Source: Nitrospirota bacterium
Lineage (GTDB): Bacteria; Nitrospinota_A; UBA7883
DNA length: 6,819 nucleotides
Assembly: GCA_011052055.1 (NCBI GenBank)
Contig: DRJW01000383.1
Location: forward strand, 1-6,819
Direction of reading: 5' to 3'
Both the position numbers and the translations under genes were made by a program. This document shows, in pieces, positions 1-5,610 of this stretch (position 1 is its first letter; each line of letters begins with the position of its first letter). The notes beneath the pieces were generated by a model. It made no database searches. It was not told the origin of the DNA and saw only the letters and a program-made list of their open reading frames with translations.

Positions 1-1199
1 GCAAACTCTTCAAACTTGATGAAGTTGCTTGTGCGCGGATGTTTCACCATCTGAGGATCAGGCGCAATCCCTATGGCGTCAAGGAAAGCGCCAAGACCTA
101 CGCGGGCTATAAATTCGCCTACCCTCTCATGCTCAAGCCCATGATCGCCCCAGAAATCCCAGATACGCTCAACCAGGTCTGTAAGCTTTTCCATATCCTC
201 ATCGGTTTTCAACGGCATAAACGGTATCAGAACGGAACTCATGGTATCGCCTATTTTCAACGTCCGTTTGCCGCCTATCAGAATGGTCGCTCCCTTGTCA
301 TCTCCCACGGCAAGAGCTTTGTGCATTACGTTAATGCAATGCATGCACTTCACGCAATCGTCATCATCCACCTCTATCTTGTTGTCCCTGAGATGAATAC
401 ATTTTGTGGGACATAAGGAGATTACGTTATCGACAACATAGTCGGCGCCATGCTTTTCAACGAATTTCCCGACTTCGTCCTGGTCTATTTTTATTGCGTC
501 GCGCCAGGTTCCGATGATCGGCATATCTGATCTTTGTATACTGGCGGCACAATCGTTGGCGCATCCGGAAACTTTAAACTTGTATTTGTAGGGAAGCTCC
601 GGGCGGTGCAACTGGCTAATAAATTTGTCGGTGAGATGTTTTGTGATACCCATGGTGTCGATGCACGACATCTCGCAACGGGCGTCGCCCACGCAACAGG
701 CAAGGGTGCGAAGCGCGGCGCCGGAGCCGCCAAGATCCCACCCGGCCTCCATAAGCTCTTCGGCCGCCTCGAAAGTAGTCTTGTTATCTGATCCAAGCAA
801 AAGGATATCGCCAGTCATTCCATGAAGCTGTATGATGCCTGCGCTATGTTTCTCCCAGATGTCGCACAGCTCTCTTAGCTTTTCAGTCGAGTAAACCCAG
901 CCTGGCGGCGGGAGAATGCGGATAGTGTGAAACTGGGCGATATCAGGATATTGCTCGGAAAGCTCTGAATACCTGGCGATGACGCCACCGCCATATCCGT
1001 CCACATTAAGGACGGTCCCTTGCCAGTAGTTCCATTTGTCCTCATAGGACTGCTCCAACTGGCCGAGAAGCTGTTTGATAGCAGGCTTTTCCTTTGAAAG
1101 CTCTTTGAGATCCGTAACGAAGCTAGGCCACGGCCCTGATTCGAGCTCATCGAGCATGGGGGTTTTATCTTTGACTTCAAACTTTTTCGTTTCAGACAT
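1..1199 (-). CDS. dsrA: Dissimilatory sulfite reductase alpha subunit, 3' end cut by window edge
   Basis: DsrA is the alpha subunit of the cytoplasmic siroheme/[4Fe-4S] enzyme that reduces sulfite (or runs in reverse in sulfur oxidisers) with DsrB and DsrC. The frame is open from the ATG at 1199-1197 to the left edge, giving 399 residues; known DsrA is somewhat over 400, so only the tail is missing. Visible family marks are LESGPWPSFV (19-28), GYGGGV (68-73), the cluster-binding pair C169-x5-C175 and C213-x3-C217, GTWRDAIKID (230-239) and an inserted ferredoxin domain with C263 and C282-x2-C285-x2-C288 followed by INVM. It is shorter than Desulfovibrio DsrA between the N-terminal motif and GYGGGV and before the ferredoxin domain, more like the Archaeoglobus form. 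The ATG is supported by a GAGGGG ribosome binding site. dsrB should lie beyond base 1. Whether it works reductively or oxidatively cannot be told here. Family assignment is firm. Confidence 0.96.
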   Translation of the reverse strand, partial: MSETKKFEVKDKTPMLDELESGPWPSFVTDLKELSKEKPAIKQLLGQLEQSYEDKWNYWQGTVLNVDGYGGGVIARYSELSEQYPDIAQFHTIRILPPPGWVYSTEKLRELCDIWEKHSAGIIQLHGMTGDILLLGSDNKTTFEAAEELMEAGWDLGGSGAALRTLACCVGDARCEMSCIDTMGITKHLTDKFISQLHRPELPYKYKFKVSGCANDCAASIQRSDMPIIGTWRDAIKIDQDEVGKFVEKHGADYVVDNVISLCPTKCIHLRDNKIEVDDDDCVKCMHCINVMHKALAVGDDKGATILIGGKRTLKIGDTMSSVLIPFMPLKTDEDMEKLTDLVERIWDFWGDHGLEHERVGEFIARVGLGAFLDAIGIAPDPQMVKHPRTSNFIKFEEF

Positions 1200-1205
1200 A
1201 CACAT

Positions 1206-1211
1206 CCCCTC
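1206..1211 (-). promoter_or_regulatory. Ribosome binding site of dsrA
   Basis: GAGGGG on the minus strand, six bases before the ATG at 1199. It is the strongest Shine-Dalgarno sequence in the window and fixes the dsrA start. The other genes here have only weak sites. Confidence 0.8.
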
Positions 1212-1395
1212 AAAAGTTAGGGTTAATTACTACAGATCGCTGTTACCAGGCATCGTACCCCTGGAAAGCTACCAAGTTAGATGTATCGGGATCAATATCG
1301 ATTCCAAATTAATCAGGCTCCCTTATTCTAATACCTTTTGCGTAACCCATTCTACATTATTTACGTATAAATTTAGAGCCCTTATCGACCAGTTT

Positions 1396-1404
1396 TGATA
1401 TATT
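1396..1404 (+). promoter_or_regulatory. Possible extended -10 promoter for the receiver-TPR gene
   Basis: TGATATATT fits the extended -10 form TGnTATAAT with one mismatch. No -35 hexamer is visible at 16-18 bases upstream. Transcription would begin near 1411, leaving a leader of about 120 bases that opens with the hairpin at 1416-1433. AT-rich DNA gives such matches by chance, so this is tentative. Confidence 0.25.
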
Positions 1405-1415
1405 GTAGATACCAT

Positions 1416-1439
1416 AGAGTCCGCTTGGACTTTTTATTT
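1416..1439 (+). terminator. Terminator-like hairpin with T tract
   Basis: AGAGTCC (1416-1422) pairs with GGACTTT (1427-1433) around a GCTT loop: seven pairs including one G-U. It runs into TTTTTATTT (1431-1439). This has the shape of a small rho-independent terminator on the plus strand, but no plus-strand gene lies upstream within the window. It could stop antisense transcription out of dsrA, act as an attenuator, or be a stabilising hairpin at the 5' end of the next mRNA. The stem is short, so chance is possible. Confidence 0.35.
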
Positions 1440-1532
1440 CGCGGCAGTTGTTTTCTGATCTTAATCATTTTTCTTAAGGAATTAGCGCAGGCGGTAGCAG
1501 AAACTTCAGGTAAACCCGCCTATATAATTGAA

Positions 1533-2510
1533 ATGAGTGAGCAAACACGTCCCATAGCCGTTATCGAGGATGAATTTACTCTAAAAACCGGCCTGAAAGG
1601 GGCGTTAGAGCAAGAGGGTTTTAAGGCAGAGTCGTTAAAGCCGTCTTCGGATATACTCAGCAAGCTGGTTTCTTTGAACCCTTCGATCATAATTACAGAC
1701 CTGGATCAAAAAAACCCCGCCGACCCGTTCAAAACTGTTTCAGCGATCAAAAGCGCAGAAAAACTGAATGAATCGGAATTATTCGTCTATACCGGAAGTA
1801 TCGACGTTAAAATAGAAGTAGGCCTCAGGAAACTCAAAATAGTATCTTATTTTACCAAGTCTGCAAACCCCGAACACCTTGTCACGGGCATCAAAAACCA
1901 TTTCTCGTGGGGGGAGATGTCCAGTGAATACGATCCTTTCAAGGAAATGGAAGAGGAAGAAGGAGCCTCACAAAACCTTGAGGATGTAGCTCCACTGGAG
2001 GAGGATCAAACACAGCCTGAAGTCTCGAAGGCGCCGCGACACGACAACAGCGATAACAATAACGAGTTTCTGGATATGATCAGCGAGGTTCATGATGTAA
2101 TAGAAAAGAAACTGGACGGGATCGATGAGAGGCCGGAAGCCTGCTATAACATGGGCGTTTCATATTTTGAAAAGGGCCTTATGGATCAGGCTCTGGCCCA
2201 GCTGGAGAGAAGCAGTGAGTCGCCAGACTGGAAATTAAGCAGTCTTAGTGTGATAGGGGCCATACACCGTAATCAAGGTGAATTCGATAAGGCTATCGGA
2301 ATATTCAGCCGTTGCTATAAATGCACAGCCGACAGTTTCGCAAAACTTGGTTTCCGGTATGAAATAGCCGATACTCAGGACACCCAGGGGAAACTCGCCG
2401 AAGCTTACAAAATGTTCGCCACTGTCTATAAAGCTGATAAAGGTTTCAGAGACACCAGGGAAAGACTCCTTAAGATAAAAGCGGCGCTGAAATCGAAAAA
2501 TAACGCTTAG
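1533..2510 (+). CDS. Receiver-domain (CheY-like) protein with C-terminal TPR repeats
   Basis: A 325-residue cytoplasmic protein with no signal peptide or membrane segment. Residues 5-124 form a response-regulator receiver domain: acidic pocket E12/D13, phosphoacceptor D56 in IIITD, switch T87 and the conserved lysine K109, so phosphorylation looks possible. Residues 128-178 are an acidic, Asn/Gln-rich linker. Residues 201-305 hold about three TPR repeats, the first beginning PEACYNMGVSY, the last ending in FRDTRERL, a tail common in deltaproteobacterial TPR proteins. There is no DNA-binding or enzymatic output domain, so the TPR part probably acts through protein contacts. The frame is open from 1395, but those 46 codons include the hairpin at 1416-1433 and look non-coding; the receiver domain begins right after the ATG at 1533. 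The ribosome binding site is weak. Partner kinase and function are unknown. It is divergent from dsrA and separated by 551 bases from the next operon. Confidence 0.88.
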   Translation: MSEQTRPIAVIEDEFTLKTGLKGALEQEGFKAESLKPSSDILSKLVSLNPSIIITDLDQKNPADPFKTVSAIKSAEKLNESELFVYTGSIDVKIEVGLRKLKIVSYFTKSANPEHLVTGIKNHFSWGEMSSEYDPFKEMEEEEGASQNLEDVAPLEEDQTQPEVSKAPRHDNSDNNNEFLDMISEVHDVIEKKLDGIDERPEACYNMGVSYFEKGLMDQALAQLERSSESPDWKLSSLSVIGAIHRNQGEFDKAIGIFSRCYKCTADSFAKLGFRYEIADTQDTQGKLAEAYKMFATVYKADKGFRDTRERLLKIKAALKSKNNA

Positions 2511-2623
2511 CCCTTCCCTGCGCAGAACAGGTTTATGATTGAGTTTGCCGACAGAATGCCGGAAACAATATGACCGGGCAGTTACACAGAATTATTTACA
2601 GGGTCGGAATCCCGGAATCTGAA

Positions 2624-2653
2624 TGTCATTGCGAGCGGTAGCGCGGCAATCCC
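2624..2653. repeat. Dispersed palindromic repeat (TGTCATTGCGAGC type)
   Basis: The stretch starts TGTCATTGCGAGC and ends GCGGCAATCCC. ATTGC (2628-2632) pairs with GCAAT (2646-2650), and an inner GCG (2635-2637) pairs with CGC (2642-2644) around a GTAG loop. I recognise this as the core of a short intergenic repeat found in many copies in several bacterial lineages, including Deltaproteobacteria and Nitrospirota. Copy number in this genome cannot be seen from one window. Confidence 0.65.
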
Positions 2654-2696
2654 ACTTTCCCCTCCGTGACGTAAGTAGGCGTTACACTTGTAAGGC

Positions 2697-2712
2697 CATG
2701 CGAGGGCGCATG
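2697..2712. repeat. Perfect 6-bp hairpin
   Basis: CATGCG (2697-2702) and CGCATG (2707-2712) flank an AGGG loop. Just upstream, TTACA (2682-2686) and TGTAA (2689-2693) form another small inverted repeat. There is no T tract, so it is not a typical terminator. It may be the outer part of the neighbouring dispersed repeat. Confidence 0.4.
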
Positions 2713-2791
2713 ACTCTCACAATTTACAATTACAAATCCAGTGACATCACGCTTAGCTTTTGGGAATTCGCAAAACGTAAATAATCCATAA

Positions 2792-2883
2792 GGGAATGCC
2801 CAACTATCTACTCCCGCTTACAGATCAAAATCGAAAGTAAGCAGAAATAACTTTCCTGTATGTGGATAAAGTTGAGCTTTACC
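2792..2883. repeat. 92-base imperfect inverted repeat
   Basis: The left arm (2792-2811) and the reverse complement of the right arm (2862-2883) agree at 16 of 20 aligned bases with one two-base gap. An inner perfect pair, GCTTAC (2816-2821) and GTAAGC (2837-2842), sits between them. The arms carry GCCCAAC (2798-2804) and GTTGAGC (2871-2877), which fit the outer RYYYAAC and GTTRRRY boxes of integron attC sites. The spacing between outer and inner boxes is unequal (11 and 28 bases), unlike a normal attC site. A degenerate small mobile element or a structured RNA are alternatives. Confidence 0.4.
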
Positions 2884-2907
2884 GTCAAAGGCTTGACATT
2901 TTTCAAC

Positions 2908-2937
2908 TTGCCACCCAGGCCGGGTTTTCGATATATT
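2908..2937 (+). promoter_or_regulatory. Putative sigma-70-type promoter upstream of the TPR-kinase operon
   Basis: TTGCCA (2908-2913, five of six to TTGACA), an 18-base spacer and TATATT (2932-2937, five of six to TATAAT). Transcription would start near 2944, giving a leader of about 118 bases that contains the palindrome at 2974-2999 and the sigma-54 site. Inferred from sequence match only. Confidence 0.4.
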
Positions 2938-2945
2938 CTTTTTAA

Positions 2946-2958
2946 TATCATATAGTTA
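2946..2958 (+). promoter_or_regulatory. Possible IHF binding site
   Basis: TATCATATAGTTA matches the IHF consensus WATCAANNNNTTR with one mismatch. It lies about 80 bases upstream of the predicted sigma-54 start, a usual place for IHF bending between an activator site and the promoter. The surrounding DNA is AT-rich, so chance is a real alternative. Confidence 0.25.
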
Positions 2959-2973
2959 GACGCAATATAAGAA

Positions 2974-2999
2974 GGCTTTTCTCTGCCCGGAGAAAGGCT
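2974..2999. repeat. Palindrome directly upstream of the sigma-54 promoter
   Basis: GGCTTTTCTC (2974-2983) can pair with GAGAAAGGCT (2990-2999) around the loop TGCCCG, with two G-U-type pairs. No T tract follows on the plus strand. It ends eight bases before the -24 element. It may be an activator operator, a leader hairpin of a transcript from the upstream promoter, or a weak terminator on the minus strand. Confidence 0.4.
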
Positions 3000-3006
3000 C
3001 TGATTG

Positions 3007-3022
3007 CGGCATAAGACTTGCT
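3007..3022 (+). promoter_or_regulatory. Sigma-54 (-24/-12) promoter of the TPR-kinase-regulator operon
   Basis: CGGCATAAGACTTGCT fits the RpoN consensus TGGCACGNNNNTTGCW. The invariant GG (3008-3009) and GC (3020-3021) are exactly ten bases apart, GGCA and TTGCT match fully, and the first T and the CG after GGCA differ. Transcription would start near 3033, about 29 bases before the ATG at 3062. Operons for FlrB/FleS kinases are known to be sigma-54 dependent under FlrA/FleQ-type activators, which agrees with the downstream genes. No activator gene is in the window. Confidence 0.65.
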
Positions 3023-3061
3023 CCCTCATATTGATGTAATTTTTTGTTTTAATGGATATAA

Positions 3062-5593
3062 ATGAACTCGAACCAGTGGATTTTCAGGATTTTGTCGGTA
3101 CTCGTGGCGGTCTGCTCGTTCTTTACCGGATTCCAGTACGCCGCAGGCGCCTCTTCGATAATTAGCGACATCAGATTCGCTGATCGCAAAGACCATAGCT
3201 CTATGTCGATCATCGCCGACTTGTTGCCTGAGCTTAAGCTTTCTTTCGACCGAAAATCCAAAACTCTCTCGGTAAGACTTGTTTCAGCGTCAGGAGCTAA
3301 AATAGTGGAGAGGCTCAAATATTCTGACACGATTATAGATTCTGTTTCGGCGGTCAAAGATCAGCCGGCAGGAGACACCCTGATAAAAGTAAAGTTTAAA
3401 GTGGCTAACATATCATTTTACAAAACAAGCGCCACAGGCAAACCGGGCTTGACCCTGAACTTCAGGGAAATTAAAAAGCCTATGCGCATAAAGGGAGCCG
3501 CTCCAGAACAAATGACGGCTAAAGCTTTAAAGCCTGTCGATCAGAAAAAGGAGGCTGGCGTTGCGCGAAAACGGGCCATTTCAAAAAAGAAGCAGAAGCG
3601 CCTGGCTATCCTGGACGAGAAATACAGGAAACAGGAGGCGGAATCGGGCCGCAAAAAATACGTGGATATAATGACCATGTTCAGGCAATTAAAATTCAGA
3701 GAAACAGCGTCTGAGGCGGACAGATTCCTCAAGAAGTACCCTAAATCGATTTACCGTCAACAAGTATATTTTACAAAAGCTGAAAGCCTTTATCTCCTGG
3801 CCAAGTTCGAGAATAAGTCCGCAATACCCGATGCCCTGGAAGCTTACAACGAAGCGATAGCCACCTACCCTGAATCCCCCCTTATCCCGCAGGCTCTGAT
3901 GCACAAGGGTAATCTTTACGCCCAACAAGAGTTTTTTATCGAAGCTGTAACTGAATATGGAGGATTAATCCAGATTTCTCCCAAGGGCAAGTACAGCGCG
4001 CCAGCCATGTTCGCCAGAGGCAAGATATACATAACGCAGAAAAAATATAAAAAGGCCTATAACGAACTTGAAAAAATATTGATTCTTTTTCCAAACCGCC
4101 GGGAAGTGCGTGACGTTAAATATCTCATCGCCCAATCTTATGCAGACAGAGGGAAATATAAAATCGCGGATACGATTTTCAGAGAAGCGTTAAAGCAATG
4201 GCCGACATACCCGAAATCTCACCCCAAAACATATTTCACAATCGCCAGTAACAGGTACAGGCTCGGCAATGTCAAACAGGCTATGGAAGACTGGTATTCG
4301 ATCGTGAACCTCTTCCCCACTTCCTTTCAGGCCAGACGGGCGATGTTGTCTATCGGCGACGTTTATGTGGAGACCGGGCAAAAGCGCAAGGCCGCAAATA
4401 TTTTTGAGCGGACGATCATAAGGTACCCCAAAAATGACGAGTCTGTTATGGCTAAAATGAGGCTGGCTTCTTTAGGGGCCGAAGACCCGGATCTTCTGAA
4501 ACATAGCAGGATTTTTGATTATAGCGCGTTTGAAAAGCCGTTCGAAACTTTAAACAATATCATCAGAAAAGGCCCTGTAAAAAAGTTCGGTCAAGAGGCG
4601 CTTTTGAGAAAAGGAGAGGCGTACACCACACAAAAACGGTATTTGGCCGCCGTGATCGCTTTTAAAGAGCTTCTAAGAACAATACCAGACTCACGCATGT
4701 CGGATAAGGTTTTCAACCTTGTTCGAGAAAACTTTCTTGAAATGATCAGAGCGTTTTATAAAGAAGACGGCTTTTTTATGGTGTTAATAACTTATTACGA
4801 CAACTTCGATCCTTTCCTCCGCAGTATCGAAAATCCGGAGATTCTGGTCAAAATCGCCGACAGCTATTCAAAAATGACTCTTGACGACCGGGCGATAGAG
4901 TATTACCGGCTTGCGAACAAATTCGATGAAAAGCAAAAGTTTTTGCCGATAACCGCGTTTAAAATCGCGGAAGCGACTTTACGAAAAGGAATGTATAAAA
5001 AAGCCGAACGGTCGCTAAAGCTGTATCTCGCCCAATTCCGTACAAGCCCATACACGATTACAGCCTTGCATTTGCTCGGCGACGCCATATACGAGCAAGA
5101 CAGGCCTGTTGAGGCGGCCACACAGTGGCGCCTCGCCATAGAGGCGGATACAGGAAACCTGCGAGTGTCGAAAACGGCTTTTAAACTTGCCAGCTATTTC
5201 AGGAAAAACAGGCAATACTCAATGGCCATCGATTCTTATAACCTTGTAATAGACGCCCACAAGCCGATGGGCGCCAGATCCAACAGCGAAAGGTTTATAA
5301 TAAAAGAGAGCTATTACCAGCTGGCGGAGTCATACTACCTGGATCAGGATTACCCCGCCGCCATACAGGAGGCGTCCATCGCCAAAACCCGTTATCGTGA
5401 TGATGAGCGCAACGTCTGGATGGACTATATAATGTCTTCTAGTTATGAAAAAATAAACATGGACGAAATGGCCATGGCCAGCCTCAAAAACATCTCTGAA
5501 AGCGACAGCGCCTCCACCATAGGCAAAGTCGCCTCTTCCAGGCTTGATAATTTTGAATGGAAAAGAAAAAATCCCGACCTTTTTGTTGATTGA
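3062..5593 (+). CDS. Exported TPR-repeat protein with N-terminal AMIN-like beta domain (possible flagellar motor scaffold)
   Basis: 843 residues. Residues 7-30 look like a signal peptide ending AGA before S31; C18 is preceded by V, so there is no lipobox and the protein is probably soluble in the periplasm. Residues 33-135 are beta-rich and resemble an AMIN domain. Residues 140-200 are a Lys/Arg-rich linker. From about 200 to 820 there are many TPR-like helical hairpins, for example around 277-305 (ALMHKGNLYAQQEFFIEA), 315-343, 354-381, 426-455, 515-540, 634-657 and 750-775. TPR proteins of this kind serve as scaffolds. It is the first gene of an operon with a FlrB-like kinase, 17 bases upstream of the kinase ATG, behind a sigma-54 promoter, so a flagellar role is likely. 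The order beta domain, linker, TPR superhelix and the size recall PflA of the Campylobacter flagellar motor. No sequence homology is claimed. An upstream ATG at 3052 is out of frame. Confidence 0.88.
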   Translation: MNSNQWIFRILSVLVAVCSFFTGFQYAAGASSIISDIRFADRKDHSSMSIIADLLPELKLSFDRKSKTLSVRLVSASGAKIVERLKYSDTIIDSVSAVKDQPAGDTLIKVKFKVANISFYKTSATGKPGLTLNFREIKKPMRIKGAAPEQMTAKALKPVDQKKEAGVARKRAISKKKQKRLAILDEKYRKQEAESGRKKYVDIMTMFRQLKFRETASEADRFLKKYPKSIYRQQVYFTKAESLYLLAKFENKSAIPDALEAYNEAIATYPESPLIPQALMHKGNLYAQQEFFIEAVTEYGGLIQISPKGKYSAPAMFARGKIYITQKKYKKAYNELEKILILFPNRREVRDVKYLIAQSYADRGKYKIADTIFREALKQWPTYPKSHPKTYFTIASNRYRLGNVKQAMEDWYSIVNLFPTSFQARRAMLSIGDVYVETGQKRKAANIFERTIIRYPKNDESVMAKMRLASLGAEDPDLLKHSRIFDYSAFEKPFETLNNIIRKGPVKKFGQEALLRKGEAYTTQKRYLAAVIAFKELLRTIPDSRMSDKVFNLVRENFLEMIRAFYKEDGFFMVLITYYDNFDPFLRSIENPEILVKIADSYSKMTLDDRAIEYYRLANKFDEKQKFLPITAFKIAEATLRKGMYKKAERSLKLYLAQFRTSPYTITALHLLGDAIYEQDRPVEAATQWRLAIEADTGNLRVSKTAFKLASYFRKNRQYSMAIDSYNLVIDAHKPMGARSNSERFIIKESYYQLAESYYLDQDYPAAIQEASIAKTRYRDDERNVWMDYIMSSSYEKINMDEMAMASLKNISESDSASTIGKVASSRLDNFEWKRKNPDLFVD

Positions 5594-5610
5594 CGCTATC
5601 GTGCCGTGAA

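Larger units (their letters stand above)
1200..1532. other. Divergent intergenic region between dsrA and the receiver-TPR gene
   Basis: 333 bases without a convincing gene. It is AT-rich in the middle (about 1300-1375) and must hold the control regions of both divergent genes. I found no good -35/-10 pair and no GG-N10-GC sigma-54 site for dsrA on the minus strand. Seen directly: CCAGG (1246-1250) and CCTGG (1260-1264) form a short inverted repeat about 50 bases upstream of the dsrA start, and AAGTTAG occurs twice, 60 bases apart (1214 and 1274). On the plus strand there is an extended -10-like sequence and a hairpin, listed separately. GGCGG (1490-1494) can pair with CCGCC (1516-1520) just before the downstream start, which is weak. 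Confidence 0.7.
2511..3061. other. Long intergenic region rich in inverted repeats, with tandem promoters
   Basis: 551 bases with no credible gene on either strand; the minus-strand frame at 2808-3029 has no recognisable protein features. The left half holds a dispersed palindromic repeat and a small perfect hairpin. The middle holds a large imperfect inverted repeat. The right 160 bases look like the control region of the TPR-kinase operon. No rho-independent terminator with a T tract follows the gene ending at 2510. CGGAATC is repeated in tandem at 2605-2611 and 2613-2619. Confidence 0.75.

Noticed and set aside
39..416. Open frame of 125 codons on the plus strand, and other open frames within 1-1199 on both strands
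   Set aside because: They lie inside the clearly coding dsrA frame on the minus strand and show no family features. dsrA runs off the left edge without a stop, so these shadows can look like the best frames there.
1395..1532. N-terminal extension of the receiver-TPR gene from an ATG-like start at 1395
   Set aside because: These 46 codons cover the hairpin and T tract at 1416-1439, and the receiver fold begins directly at the ATG at 1533.
2893..2898. Perfect TTGACA -35 hexamer
   Set aside because: No -10-like hexamer lies 15-19 bases downstream; the pair TTGCCA/TATATT just after it is better spaced.
2808..3029. 73-codon minus-strand open frame in the intergenic region
   Set aside because: No recognisable protein features, and it covers inverted repeats and promoter-like elements.
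3113..3118. Possible lipoprotein cysteine (residue 18) in the TPR protein signal peptide
   Set aside because: The residue before it is valine instead of G, A or S, and a better cleavage site lies after A30.
3541..5215. Several minus-strand open frames inside the TPR and kinase genes
   Set aside because: They are antisense shadows of long coding frames with clear domain content.
5590..5610. TTG start for the kinase overlapping the upstream stop codon
   Set aside because: It would add seven residues that do not resemble the family start. The ATG at 5611 fits better, although coupling through the TTGA overlap cannot be excluded.
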